Assembly (NCBI GenBank): GCA_019635285.1
Contig: JAHBZS010000014.1
Location: 1 to 64,000 of the forward strand
Direction of reading: 5' to 3'
Source: Rubrivivax sp.
GTDB lineage: Bacteria; Pseudomonadota; Gammaproteobacteria; Burkholderiales; Burkholderiaceae_C
Length of the DNA: 64,000 nucleotides
Part shown: positions 42,469 to 51,912 of the stretch, piece after piece
Layout of the letters: each line of letters opens with the position of its first letter
Position numbering within the stretch: the stretch's first letter is position 1
Made by a program: the position numbers and the translations under genes
The notes under the pieces: model-generated
The model's database searches: none
What the model saw: only the letters and a program-made list of their open reading frames with translations
What the model was told of the DNA's origin: nothing

Positions 42469-45231
42469 CTAAAGGGTCTTGAGAAGCGCGCTCACTTCGG
42501 CTTGCCCATTGAACTTGTCACCGAGTTTGGCCAAGCTGTCCAGTTCGACCTTGGCCTTGGTCTTGTCGCCCGCGGCGATATAGATCTTGGCCAGGTTCAA
42601 TCGAAAGGTCGAATCGTCCGGCCGCAGCGCCACGACCTTGGACTGAAGCTCCACGGCCTTCGCGTGCTCGCCTTTCGCTGAGAGAACGGCCGCCAGGGTG
42701 TCCATGAAGGGCGGCTGGTTGGGGGCCAAGGTGGTTGCCTGCTCGGCCAGCTTCAGGGCGTTGTCCGGCCGCTTCAATTGCAGTTCGACCCAGGCCAGGT
42801 TGTTCAGGGCAACCACATTCTCGGGCTGCCGCTGCAGCACCGTCTGCAACTGCTTCTCAGCCAGCGGGAAGTCCTTGGCGGCAATGGCCGTCTCGCCAAG
42901 ATAGGCGGTGAAGGTCGTGTCGTCCGGATTCGATGACAACCAGGTACGCGAGAACTGCTCGGCGTCCTTGGCGCTGCCGGCTGCCAGCATCACCGAATGA
43001 AGCTTGATCGCGATCGGCGCCTGCGGCGCAAGCTGCAGCGCGCGCTTGTACGCGGCAATCGCCGCCGGCCATCCCTTGCGCGAGACCTCGATGTCGCCTT
43101 CCATGGACAAGCCGATGGGATCCTTCGGCCGCTGCTGCTGCACCGAGCGCGCCGTGGCCAGCGCATCCTTGTAGTTCTTGTCGTTGACATTGATCAGGAT
43201 CAGGCCGCGCTGTGCGTCGAGGTAGTCCGGCTTGATCTCCAGCGCCTTGCGCAAGCTCTGCTCCGCCGCCTTGTAGTCCTTGGCAGCCGTCTGCGCCTCG
43301 GCCAGCCGCACCAGTGGCACCGGCGACATCGGTTGGGCAGCCGCCGCCTTGCCGTAGGTGCCGATCGCCTGATTGACTTCACCCGACAGTTGCTGCACCC
43401 GCCCCAGTGCGATCTGCGCATCCAGATTGTCAGGAATGGCCGTGACGGCACTCTGCGCTGCCGAGCGCGCCTGTTTGTAGTCTCCGACGCGGACGTAGGT
43501 ATCGACCAGAAGCAGCCGCGGCGTGGGGTTGGTGGGTGCAGCCTCGATCGCCTTCTGCAGCCAGGCAACCACCTGATCCCGGTCATTCGTGTTGGCCGCC
43601 GCCAGTTGTGCCAACGCCAGCAGCGCCTGCACATTCTTCGGGTCCTTGCTCAGCAAGGCCTCGAAGCGCTTGCGGGCGTCGTCGGGTCGCTTCTCGGCCA
43701 TGTCCATGGCCGCCAGGCTCGCAACCGCGGGGAAGAACGCCGGATCGATCTCCAGCGCGCGTTCGAAGCTCTTGCGGGCGCCGGCGCTGTTCTGCTGCAG
43801 CATCTGGATCCTGCCGCGCATGTTGGCGGCCAGCGGCTTGCCCGGCTGCTTCTTCTCCAGCTGGTCGACTGCCGCGAGGGCCTTGTCGAATTCCTTGCGG
43901 CGCAGGTGCGCGCTGATCAATGCCATGTCCGCGGTCACGCCCGTGTCGCCACCCGCAATGTCCTGCAGTTCATCCAGGCCTGCTTCGGTGCGCCCCGTGG
44001 CAAGGCGCGTGACCGCCAGCGCCGTGCGCTTGCGGGCATCGTTGGGATCGAGCTTCAGCGCTTGAGCGAACGCGTCCTCGGCCTTCTTGGCATCGCCAGT
44101 CTGCAGATAGACCTCGCCGGCCAGGGCGTACATGCCGGCATCGAAGTCGTGCTTCTCATCCAGCGCATTCAGAATCGTCAAGGCCTTGGCAGGCTGCCCG
44201 GTGCGCAAGTAGCTTGCGATGAGCATGCGCCGCGCCATCACGAGGTGCGGCGCATACTGGAGCGCGCGCGTCAGATAGATCTCGGCCTGCCCAGGCGAGC
44301 CGCCCTGCAGTTCGGCGGCCCCGGCGAGTTGCAACACGCGCGGGTCCTTGGGCATCGCCTGCACCAGTTGCCGAGTCAGGTCGCGTGCCGTGGCGTAGTC
44401 CTTCTTCTGCAGTGACCAAGTCGCTTCCAGGAGCTTCGTCGTCGGATGCCTGGGGGCGAGCTTCTTCATCTGCTCGATCTGCTTGCCGGCGTCCTCCAGA
44501 GCGCCTTTGCGCATCAACAGTGCGGCCAACGCGTATTTGGGCAACAGCGATTCGGGAGCCGCCTCAGCCGCGTTTTTGTAGGCGGCCAGCGCCGCCGCAT
44601 CGTCAGCCTTGCCGTATTGCAGCAGATCGCCCTTCAGGAGCCAGGCTTCGGAGTTGCCTGGATCGGCTTGGAGCACCGAATCAGTCGTCACGAGGGCGGC
44701 GTCGAAGTCCTGAGCCGACGCCTTGCGGCGCGCGTCGAGCAACAGCGCCCCTGCAAAGGTCTTGTCCGCAGCGAGCGCCGCGTCAAGTGCACTCTGCGAC
44801 GGGCCCTGCTGACCCAGCGCGGCATAGGCGGACGCGAGCGAGGTCTGCAGGCTGGCCTGCGCGCTGGGCTTGGTCAACGCCGCGCCGGAGAACTCGTCCA
44901 CCAGCTTCTTGGGCTGGCCGAGGAGCAGCATCACGCGCGCGAGTTCCGGAACGACGAGGTCCTTGGGATACTGCGCGGCCAGCGCCTTGCGCAGTTCGAG
45001 CTCGGCGCCGGCCACGTCGCCCTGCCGCATCAAGGTCGTTCCCAGGAGGAATCTCGCCTCACCGGATTCAGGTTCCTTCTGGAGGACGTTCTTGACCTGA
45101 ATGGCGGCGGCCTTGAGATCCTTCTTCTCAAGGTACTCCTTGGCCGAGGCCAGCTGCTTTTCCGAGCTCTCGCTGCCGCAGCCCGCCAGCGCCAGGCCCA
45201 CGATGATGCTGGTCAAAAGGTGGCGCTTCAT
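42469..45231 (-). CDS. prsT: PEP-CTERM system TPR-repeat lipoprotein PrsT
   Basis: A 920-residue lipoprotein with lipobox LAGC (Cys18) followed by about 22 tetratricopeptide repeats spanning almost the whole protein. Typical repeat cores are PKDPRVLQLAGAAELQGGSP and PENVVALNNLAWVELQLKRP. Length and arrangement fit TIGR02917 (PrsT). The protein should sit at the inner face of the outer membrane or on the inner membrane as a scaffold for EPS or PEP-CTERM protein assembly. It lies next to prsR and prsK in the conserved order, 49 bases downstream of prsR. Confidence 0.94.
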   Translation of the reverse strand: MKRHLLTSIIVGLALAGCGSESSEKQLASAKEYLEKKDLKAAAIQVKNVLQKEPESGEARFLLGTTLMRQGDVAGAELELRKALAAQYPKDLVVPELARVMLLLGQPKKLVDEFSGAALTKPSAQASLQTSLASAYAALGQQGPSQSALDAALAADKTFAGALLLDARRKASAQDFDAALVTTDSVLQADPGNSEAWLLKGDLLQYGKADDAAALAAYKNAAEAAPESLLPKYALAALLMRKGALEDAGKQIEQMKKLAPRHPTTKLLEATWSLQKKDYATARDLTRQLVQAMPKDPRVLQLAGAAELQGGSPGQAEIYLTRALQYAPHLVMARRMLIASYLRTGQPAKALTILNALDEKHDFDAGMYALAGEVYLQTGDAKKAEDAFAQALKLDPNDARKRTALAVTRLATGRTEAGLDELQDIAGGDTGVTADMALISAHLRRKEFDKALAAVDQLEKKQPGKPLAANMRGRIQMLQQNSAGARKSFERALEIDPAFFPAVASLAAMDMAEKRPDDARKRFEALLSKDPKNVQALLALAQLAAANTNDRDQVVAWLQKAIEAAPTNPTPRLLLVDTYVRVGDYKQARSAAQSAVTAIPDNLDAQIALGRVQQLSGEVNQAIGTYGKAAAAQPMSPVPLVRLAEAQTAAKDYKAAEQSLRKALEIKPDYLDAQRGLILINVNDKNYKDALATARSVQQQRPKDPIGLSMEGDIEVSRKGWPAAIAAYKRALQLAPQAPIAIKLHSVMLAAGSAKDAEQFSRTWLSSNPDDTTFTAYLGETAIAAKDFPLAEKQLQTVLQRQPENVVALNNLAWVELQLKRPDNALKLAEQATTLAPNQPPFMDTLAAVLSAKGEHAKAVELQSKVVALRPDDSTFRLNLAKIYIAAGDKTKAKVELDSLAKLGDKFNGQAEVSALLKTL

Positions 45232-45280
45232 ATCTTCCCGACTGTCTGTAAGAACGTGTAGTGCTGATCCGCCGCCTGGG

Positions 45281-46642
45281 TTACTTCAGCCCCAGGCGGT
45301 GCATCAGGTCATAGAGCGTGGGGCGGCTGATGCCGAGCAATTCGGCCGCTCTGACGATGTGGCCGTTGGCGCGTCCAAGCGCGGCGAGCACGGTCTGCTT
45401 CTCGGCGGCATCCCTTGCCGCCCGCAGATCGAACTGGTTGTCGGCCCCGTCGTCGTCTACCGGCTTCAAACCCAGGTCGGCTGGAGAGATCTGGTTGCCG
45501 TCGGCCATGATCGTCGCTCGCCTGATGCAGCTCGACAGTTCGCGCACATTGCCCGGCCACGTGTGCGCCTCGATGGCACGCACGGCGTCCTCCGACAGGC
45601 CCAAGGAGCCGCGGTTCTGCTCCTGGGCGAACCGGCGCGCGAAAGCATGGGCCAGCAGGGCCAGATCCCCTACACGCGATCGCAACGGAGGGATGTTGAT
45701 GACGATCTCGGCCAGCCTGTAGTACAGGTCCTCGCGGAACCGGCCCTCCTTGACCAGCGCACCAAGATCCTGATGGGTCGCGCAGACGATGCGCACGTCC
45801 ACCGGAATCTCCTGCCGCCCACCCACGCGCTCGATCGACCGCTCCTGGATGAACCTGAGCAACTTGGCCTGCAGTGACATCGGCAGATCGCCTATCTCGT
45901 CGAGCATCAAGGTGCCCTTGTGCGCGGACTCGATGCGGCCCGGTGTCGTCTTCGCCGCGCCGGTGAAGGCGCCCTTCTCGTAGCCGAACAGTTCGCTCTC
46001 GAGCAGATTCTCGGGGATGGCCGCGCAGTTGATGGCCACGAACTTCGCGGCACGCCGCGGCGAGGCTTGATGCAGACCCTGAGCCAGCACTTCCTTGCCG
46101 GTGCCGCTTTCCCCCAGCAGCATCACCGTGGCGGTGCTGCTCGCGACTCTCTCGATCATGCGGCAGATGCGCAGCATCTCCGGGTCACGGGTGATCAGCC
46201 CGGACAGCGCGTCCGGCTGATGCATCTCCCGCAACCGGCGGTTCTCCTTCTGCAGTTCGAAGAGGCGGAACGCGCGCTCCACGGTCAGGCCCAGCAGCTC
46301 CGGCTCGAAAGGTTTTGCAAAGAAGTCGTAGGCCCCCATGGCCACCGCACGCAGCGCGTGGTTCTGGTCGTTCTGCCCCGTCAGCACGATGACCTTGATG
46401 TCCGAATCGATCGCCAGAATCTGCTCAAGCAGCTTGAAACCCTCGGACACCGAGTCGGCATCCGGCGGCAGACCCAGGTCCATGGTGACCACGGCAGGGT
46501 TGTATCGCCGCACCTGCACCAGCGCAGATTCCCGATCGCCGGCAACCACGGTCTCGAAGCGGTCCATCGACCACTTGATCTGCTTCTGCAGCGCCAGGTC
46601 GTCTTCGACGATCAGCAGCGAGCGTGAGTTGTCGGCAGTCAT
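45281..46642 (-). CDS. prsR: PEP-CTERM-box response regulator PrsR (sigma-54 activator)
   Basis: A 453-residue NtrC-type regulator. The receiver domain has acidic residues 13-15 and the phosphoacceptor Asp55 (VVTMDLGLPP). The AAA+ domain has Walker A GESGTGKE and the sigma-54 contact loop GAFTGA. The C-terminus is a Fis-type helix-turn-helix (HIVRAAELLGISRPTLYDL). It fits TIGR02915 and should activate PEP-CTERM genes through RpoN on phosphorylation by PrsK, whose gene overlaps by four bases. A target promoter is visible at 41480-41496. Confidence 0.96.
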   Translation of the reverse strand: MTADNSRSLLIVEDDLALQKQIKWSMDRFETVVAGDRESALVQVRRYNPAVVTMDLGLPPDADSVSEGFKLLEQILAIDSDIKVIVLTGQNDQNHALRAVAMGAYDFFAKPFEPELLGLTVERAFRLFELQKENRRLREMHQPDALSGLITRDPEMLRICRMIERVASSTATVMLLGESGTGKEVLAQGLHQASPRRAAKFVAINCAAIPENLLESELFGYEKGAFTGAAKTTPGRIESAHKGTLMLDEIGDLPMSLQAKLLRFIQERSIERVGGRQEIPVDVRIVCATHQDLGALVKEGRFREDLYYRLAEIVINIPPLRSRVGDLALLAHAFARRFAQEQNRGSLGLSEDAVRAIEAHTWPGNVRELSSCIRRATIMADGNQISPADLGLKPVDDDGADNQFDLRAARDAAEKQTVLAALGRANGHIVRAAELLGISRPTLYDLMHRLGLK

Positions 46643-48756
46643 GTTGTCTTCGATGCCATCAGATCCGAGCCGCCCTGCGCCTCGAAGAGGGGCAGCAGCA
46701 AGGTGACCTCGGTACCCACCTCGGGCTCGCTCTTGACGGCGATCGTGCCGCCAAGCTCCTGCACATACTGGAAGCTCTCGTAGGCACCGATGCCCATGCC
46801 CGAAGACTTGGTGCTCTGAAACGGTTTGAACAGGCGGTCTCGCACGAACTCCTGCGACATGCCATGGCCGGTGTCACCGATCTCGACCCGGGCCTGGCCC
46901 CCGTGACGATCCACCTTCAGCCACACGCGCCCGCTGCTCTTCTCGGTGGCATCCAAAGCGTTCTGCACGACGTGGCCGATGACCCGCTCGAGCCGGTCTT
47001 CGTGGCCGCGCGTGAAGACGCGATCGGCCAAGGCGACTTCGAGCTTGCGCCCCCGCTGGCCCGCATTGGTTTCGATGCGTTGTGCCACGCGACCGAGGTC
47101 GACGCCGAAGGCCGTGCCCGGCGGCGTGGCACCTTCGCGCAGTTGAAGCATGAGTTGACGCATCTTTTCGAGGGAGTTCTCGATTGTCATCAGCATGTCC
47201 TGCTGAAACTCCGGATTGGCGTGCAGGCGCTTGGCGTTTTTCATCAACAGTGACAACTGCGTCACGATGTTTTTCAGGTCGTGCACCACGAATGCGGACA
47301 TCCGATTGAACGCGTCGAACTTGCGCACCTCCAGCAGTGCCTCGGTGGCCTGCATCTGCGCAAGGAAACTCGCCGCTTGGCGACCCGCGGTCTTCAGCAA
47401 GTCGTTGACCTCCCAGTTCACGTCGACGGTGGTCCGTGCACTCGCCAAGATCGCGAAGCCGATCATGTCGTTGCCGACGCAAAGCGGCACGATGAGCCAC
47501 GCCCGAGGCAATTCGCGCAGCCATCCGGGCAGGGTCAACCCATCGTAGCGATGCGGTATCGAGCGGTACTCTTCCAGGTTGACGACCCACCCGGTGCGCA
47601 ACATGAACTGGCACAGCGGCGAGTCTTCACGTTCGGGCTCGTCGGACTGGGCCATGTTCCAGCGCGCTGCCTGGCGATAGGCTCCACCCGTGGCGTCCTT
47701 CAGCCAGAGACCACCGCCCGGGCTTTCGAGCATGTCGGCCAGGCCGCGGATGACCTGCTGCCCCGTCTGTTGCGGCTCGCTCTGCGCCGCCGACAGCGTC
47801 TGCGTGAAGCGCAGCCACTCTTCCCGATAGTCGTAGCGATAGCGGAAGAAATGCTTGCCAAGGAACACCCGCAGCTTCGCGCGTACGGAGCCCGAAATAG
47901 CCAGGGTGACCAGTGCCACCACCGCCAGGAACACCAACCCCACCTGCAGCGCGCGGCCCCACTCGCCACCGAAGAGGCGCACGTAGTAGCCCAGGCCGGA
48001 GATGAAGATCAGGTAGACCCCCGCGATCAGCAGGGTCGCCGAATGAAACGCCATCTTGCGCGAGACGCTCAGCATGCCGATCTGATCCTTGCCGCGCAGC
48101 ACGGCGAGCAGCAGCAGCGGCGCCATCAGCGCGTGTACCGCGCCGCGGATGCTCAGGACATCCGCGTCAAGGCCGTTGAAAAGCACGGCCGTCGAGAAAA
48201 GGTACAGGTCGAACAGGAAAGCGCCCGCCAAACCCAGGCACAGCGGCTTGGCGTTCCAGAGGGCGTCATCCTGCACGTTGCGCAGCAACTGCTCCACCAG
48301 CACCAGGGCCAGCACCGGCAACACCATCGATATCAGCAGCACCGCGGGCGAACGCTCGTCCAGGCCCTCACCATTAAAAATCACCATCAGCTGCAAGACC
48401 GCCGCGGCGACCACCGTGAGCCCGGCCGCCGCCCCCAACCAGGCCACGACGGCGCCCGGTCTCGTGCCCGAATCTGGCCGCAACAGGCGCAGCAGAAAAA
48501 GGAACCAGAAGGCGTAGGCCAGCAGATCGGCCACCGCCCCCAAGCGCATGAACACCACCGTGGGTGTGAAGAGATCCGCCAGCCCGAACCACGCCCACAG
48601 CGCGGTGGTCACGACCGCCGCAAGCATCCATCGCTCCGCGCCCTGCCCCGTCCGGTGCCCATGGCCGGTTCTCCACAGATGCAGCGCCAGTGCGGTATAG
48701 GCCACGCCAGCGAGGCCGTAGCTCCAAGCTGTCAACGCGGTTTGACCACTGTCCAT
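46639..48756 (-). CDS. prsK: XrtA/PEP-CTERM system histidine kinase PrsK
   Basis: A 705-residue sensor kinase. The N-terminal third has about eight to nine membrane segments, a GAF-like domain follows (WNMAQSDEPEREDSPLCQFM onwards), and the kinase core has the phosphoacceptor His492 in VVHDLKNIVTQLSLL. The HATPase region contains NALDATEKSSGRVW and DTGHGMSQEFVRDRLF. It fits TIGR02916. ATG 48756 starts just before the first membrane segment; an earlier in-frame start adds an unrelated leader. It forms an operon with prsR (ATGA overlap). The signal sensed is unknown. Confidence 0.94.
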   Translation of the reverse strand: MDSGQTALTAWSYGLAGVAYTALALHLWRTGHGHRTGQGAERWMLAAVVTTALWAWFGLADLFTPTVVFMRLGAVADLLAYAFWFLFLLRLLRPDSGTRPGAVVAWLGAAAGLTVVAAAVLQLMVIFNGEGLDERSPAVLLISMVLPVLALVLVEQLLRNVQDDALWNAKPLCLGLAGAFLFDLYLFSTAVLFNGLDADVLSIRGAVHALMAPLLLLAVLRGKDQIGMLSVSRKMAFHSATLLIAGVYLIFISGLGYYVRLFGGEWGRALQVGLVFLAVVALVTLAISGSVRAKLRVFLGKHFFRYRYDYREEWLRFTQTLSAAQSEPQQTGQQVIRGLADMLESPGGGLWLKDATGGAYRQAARWNMAQSDEPEREDSPLCQFMLRTGWVVNLEEYRSIPHRYDGLTLPGWLRELPRAWLIVPLCVGNDMIGFAILASARTTVDVNWEVNDLLKTAGRQAASFLAQMQATEALLEVRKFDAFNRMSAFVVHDLKNIVTQLSLLMKNAKRLHANPEFQQDMLMTIENSLEKMRQLMLQLREGATPPGTAFGVDLGRVAQRIETNAGQRGRKLEVALADRVFTRGHEDRLERVIGHVVQNALDATEKSSGRVWLKVDRHGGQARVEIGDTGHGMSQEFVRDRLFKPFQSTKSSGMGIGAYESFQYVQELGGTIAVKSEPEVGTEVTLLLPLFEAQGGSDLMASKTT

Positions 48757-48903
48757 GATGTGCAAAGCTCGTGATCGATTCCGTCGTGCGTCGCAACCGC
48801 CGGGGGCGACACAATCCGAGTTTAGGACCGACAGGCACGCGGACATCCCCTGCTTCCGGGGGTAAATGCCGGGCCTGCGCGCCGCTTTGTGGCGTTGTGC
48901 AGC

Positions 48904-50034
48904 TTAGGCGTCGATTCCTTCGCGATCGTCGCCCCGCACGGGACGACGACTGCTTCGCAGCTTGTGCCACAGATGGGGCACGAGCCGGCGCAACGGCAGG
49001 CGCCGCAGATGGTAGCGCGTGAGCAGCAGCGTGGCGGCCATCGACTGCATCGGCCGCCAGCGGCCGTCTGGTTCGATGGGCAAAAGCACTTGCCCGAACA
49101 ATGCAAGCAGCCCCGCCCGACGCAGGCGCCCGGGGCCGATGGACTCCACCGTGCGGATCGTCGCCTGCGGAATCGGCGTGCCGAACCATCGGACACAGAA
49201 ATGGCAGGCCAGCGCCAAGGGCTCTTCCAGCCCCAGTTCGCCGGCGCGCACAGGCAAGTCGCGCAGGAATGACGGGTCTGCGCCGAAATGCCTGAGCAGG
49301 TTGTCCAGATCAGCCAGGTCGCGAATGCGGTCGCGAAACTCCGAATCGAAGAACAAGTGCGCCGCGCTGTGCAGCACCTGATCCAGAGGTTGCAGGACCT
49401 GCCAGGGCGCCAGTTTCGACGGCCTCGTCGCGGCAAGCAGCCTGCCGGCATCGACGGCTGCATGTGCCATCGACGGAAGGATGTTGTGATGCAGATCCAG
49501 CTCCACCATGAGCAGCGGATGCGTCATCGGCGGCGCTTCGTGGCTCCATTCGTAGTAGTAGCGCAGATCGTGGCTGTCCAGGGGTTTTACGTTCCACCCC
49601 GCGCGGGCCAAGCGCTCCTGTGCATCGGCGAGGTGCACCTTGGGCACCAGCACGTCCAGGTCGGAGGGCAAGCGCCCGACGCCCAGCGGCAAGCCCTGCC
49701 CGATGTAGGCGGCGCCCTTGAGCAAGACCCGCGGGTACGGCGCATCACCCAGCGCCACCGCCACACGCTCCATCGTCCATAGCACGGCCGACGTACGCCA
49801 CCGGGACAGGCGATGCTCGGCCACCAGGTGCCGGCGCACTTGTGGGGGCATGTCGTCCAGCAAGCCCGCAGCCAGCAGGCCCTCGGCCAGACGGCCCAGA
49901 AGGCGCGTGCGCCTTGCCAGTCGGACCACCCGCTCCCATTCGGTCGGCGTCCAACCCTTGGCAAGCAAAGGATCCCGCAAGGCCTGCAGCCACGCCAGCT
50001 GTTCGGGCACCAGGCGCTGCGTTGCGTTGGTCAC
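48904..50034 (-). CDS. Nucleotidyltransferase family protein (NTP_transf_5)
   Basis: A 376-residue protein of the minimal nucleotidyltransferase superfamily. YPRVLLKGAAYIGQG precedes the catalytic strand RLPSDLDVLV, giving Asp125 and Asp127, and a third acidic strand is LLMVELDLHHNI. Such proteins occur beside lasso-peptide and other RiPP genes as well as EPS loci; substrates are mostly unknown. GTG 50034 is chosen because it shares GTGA with the stop of the kinase gene upstream, replacing an overlapping start at 50073. It is the last gene of a four-gene coupled operon. Confidence 0.85.
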   Translation of the reverse strand: MTNATQRLVPEQLAWLQALRDPLLAKGWTPTEWERVVRLARRTRLLGRLAEGLLAAGLLDDMPPQVRRHLVAEHRLSRWRTSAVLWTMERVAVALGDAPYPRVLLKGAAYIGQGLPLGVGRLPSDLDVLVPKVHLADAQERLARAGWNVKPLDSHDLRYYYEWSHEAPPMTHPLLMVELDLHHNILPSMAHAAVDAGRLLAATRPSKLAPWQVLQPLDQVLHSAAHLFFDSEFRDRIRDLADLDNLLRHFGADPSFLRDLPVRAGELGLEEPLALACHFCVRWFGTPIPQATIRTVESIGPGRLRRAGLLALFGQVLLPIEPDGRWRPMQSMAATLLLTRYHLRRLPLRRLVPHLWHKLRSSRRPVRGDDREGIDA

Positions 50035-50990
50035 ACCGTAGCCGCCGAGCGACGTTCGATCACCTGCGCCCATGCACCGTCAATGGCAACGAGCGCATCT
50101 TCCAGGTCGCTGTATACCAATTGCCAGGCTGGACATGCCCGCACCAGACGCACTGCAGCCTGGAAGCCCGCGGCGCCGAGCAATGCATAGTTGAAGGCAT
50201 TGAAGGCCAATGCCGGGAATGCGACGTGCTCGGCGATGGGCTCGAGACGGGTTGCGCTGCCGGCCTCCCAGCGCGGCAAGATGATGGCGCCTGGCCGGGC
50301 GCCCACGTGCCTGCGCGCCACGGCTTCGGGCTGTGGCGCCAGATGGGCCACCGTGCCTTTGCGGGTGTTCGGAAAGGCGGGCCCGAGCACGGCTTCTGGG
50401 GTGAACTGCCGAATCACTCCTATCGATTGATTCTTCAGCGCAACCGGCTTCAAGATGGCGCGAAATTCTGCCCGCGCCGGATCGAAAGCGCCAAACTCAT
50501 CGGACAGCAGGCGCCAGCCGCGCTGCGACAGGGCCGCCGTCAGCGTGCTCTTGCCGGATCCGGGCAATGCCGGGAGCAACAACGCCAGACCATCTCTCTC
50601 CAGCGCGCCCGCATGCAGCAGCAGCAGATCATTGAGGCGGCGACCGATCAGCCAGTTGCAACCCCACTCGTACAGCGGCAGCGGTGCGCCGGCGGGAAAC
50701 GGGTCGAAGGGCCGCTGGCCGTCGCAATGGAAGACGACCTGCGGGTTGATCCACCGTCGATATCCGACCGGACGGCGTACATCGACATGCAAGTCAGCCC
50801 AGTCTGCTCGATCGACATACGGAAACTGCCCATAGACCGAGCGCAGTTGTGTGGCGAACGGCCGCGAGTCGCTGCGCGTGCGAATGGTCGCCGCGCCCAC
50901 ATCGATCCACAGGCCATCGCCCGCCAACGCACGAGCGACCTCAGCCGCTTCGACCTCAGCCAGTGTGCGACGCGCCCCGGCGGCGCTCAC
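50031..50990 (-). CDS. HprK-related kinase A
   Basis: A 319-residue P-loop kinase related to HPr kinase/phosphorylase. The HprK-like block begins at HAGALERDGLALLLPALPG (His126) and runs into Walker A GSGKST at residues 144-149, followed by an SDE acidic strand (LLSDEFGAF). It fits the HprK-related kinase A family, whose members travel with a PqqD-like partner. True HprK acts on the PTS protein HPr, but there is no HPr gene here and the N-terminal region differs, so the target is more likely a protein made by this operon. It is joined to both flanking genes by GTGA overlaps. Confidence 0.9.
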   Translation of the reverse strand: MSAAGARRTLAEVEAAEVARALAGDGLWIDVGAATIRTRSDSRPFATQLRSVYGQFPYVDRADWADLHVDVRRPVGYRRWINPQVVFHCDGQRPFDPFPAGAPLPLYEWGCNWLIGRRLNDLLLLHAGALERDGLALLLPALPGSGKSTLTAALSQRGWRLLSDEFGAFDPARAEFRAILKPVALKNQSIGVIRQFTPEAVLGPAFPNTRKGTVAHLAPQPEAVARRHVGARPGAIILPRWEAGSATRLEPIAEHVAFPALAFNAFNYALLGAAGFQAAVRLVRACPAWQLVYSDLEDALVAIDGAWAQVIERRSAATV

Positions 50991-51277
50991 CGCGCCACGC
51001 AGTCATCGGGGCGCTGCTCGCGCGCCAACCCAGCCTCAATCAAACGCGGCCAGCATGCCTCGACGATCTCGGTAAGCGCGTCGACTGCCAGGCCGGTGTC
51101 TGCCGCCAGGCTCATACACACAGACTCGGTGCTCGCGGCGCCCAAGCTGAGGACCTCCAGAATCGAAGCCGATTCGTCGTTGAGCAACGACGTTTCGCCC
51201 GTCGCGGGACTGTAGGCCGCCCAGACATGACCCACCGGCTCGATCAGGACACCGTCCCTACGAGCGTAGCGGTTCAT
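50987..51277 (-). CDS. HPr-rel-A system PqqD family peptide chaperone
   Basis: A 96-residue PqqD-like winged-helix protein. VGHVWAAYSPATGETSLLNDESASILEVL is split by the turn typical of PqqD (the leader-binding strand followed by the N-D-E-S-A helix), and the C-terminal helices follow. PqqD domains hold the leader of a substrate peptide for a modifying enzyme. Here the enzyme would be the HprK-related kinase encoded next, and the substrate may be the small exported protein encoded three bases upstream. Confidence 0.9.
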   Translation of the reverse strand: MNRYARRDGVLIEPVGHVWAAYSPATGETSLLNDESASILEVLSLGAASTESVCMSLAADTGLAVDALTEIVEACWPRLIEAGLAREQRPDDCVAR

Positions 51278-51280
51278 CGA

Positions 51281-51802
51281 CTAGGCTAGGACATTGATCG
51301 AAGCCCAGCACGACGCGGCGACAGCGGTGCCGCCGGTCTCTATCCCTTGTATCCCGATGATCTTGCCGTCGGCGCCGACGCGGACAGCCACATACTGGCC
51401 TGTTCGCACCGGGCTGGCTGACCCTTTCGTCGGCGTCGACTTGACCACATCCTTGGCTTTGAAGTCCGACATGGTCGAGTTCAAGCATTGCCACTGCGTG
51501 CTGCTGAGATAGGGGTCAGGCGTATCGCTCGCCTTCAGAAAGTTCAGGTCATTGCCCCAGACCCAGGTGCTCGTTTTGCTACCGTTGGTGAGTTTCCACA
51601 CCTCAACGCGGACCCAGGTGCTCGTATCGGCCGGGGCATTGACGGGGTTCGCCACCGCATTGGCCAGACACTGCTGATTCGAGGCCGCCGCATAAACACT
51701 GCCGCTGCATAGCGTCAGCGCCGCTGGCGCGGCAAACGCACCGCGAATCAACCTGCGCCGCGCAGCAGTCACAGCGGTGCGGTCTGTCTGATCATTGTTC
51801 AC
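51281..51802 (-). CDS. Small Tat-signal protein, possible substrate of the HprK-related system
   Basis: A 173-residue protein of no family I recognise. The N-terminus has a twin-arginine motif (RRRLIRG at residues 15-21), an Ala/Leu core and a cleavage site near SVYAA (about residue 38). The mature part, roughly 135 residues, is rich in Thr, Ser, Val and Trp, with three Cys (CLA, CLN, CWA). The C-terminal third is Gly-rich. GTG 51802 has an AGGGAG ribosome site and removes an unlikely leader from TTG 51841. It is the first gene of the operon with the PqqD-like, kinase and nucleotidyltransferase genes, which suggests it is their target. Confidence 0.78.
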   Translation of the reverse strand: MNNDQTDRTAVTAARRRLIRGAFAAPAALTLCSGSVYAAASNQQCLANAVANPVNAPADTSTWVRVEVWKLTNGSKTSTWVWGNDLNFLKASDTPDPYLSSTQWQCLNSTMSDFKAKDVVKSTPTKGSASPVRTGQYVAVRVGADGKIIGIQGIETGGTAVAASCWASINVLA

Positions 51803-51912
51803 CGCAATCTCCCTAAAGTTCGGCGCGGCACGGCCGGGCAACGATTGTCGCGCATCCCGGCCAGGGCTCGATTCCGACGTTCAAGGGGGAGGTCGAACCG
51901 ACAAGTGACCAC

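Noticed and set aside
50031-50990. True HPr kinase/phosphorylase of a PTS
   Set aside because: No HPr or PTS gene is near, the N-terminal domain differs, and the PqqD-like partner and EPS setting point to the separate HprK-related family.
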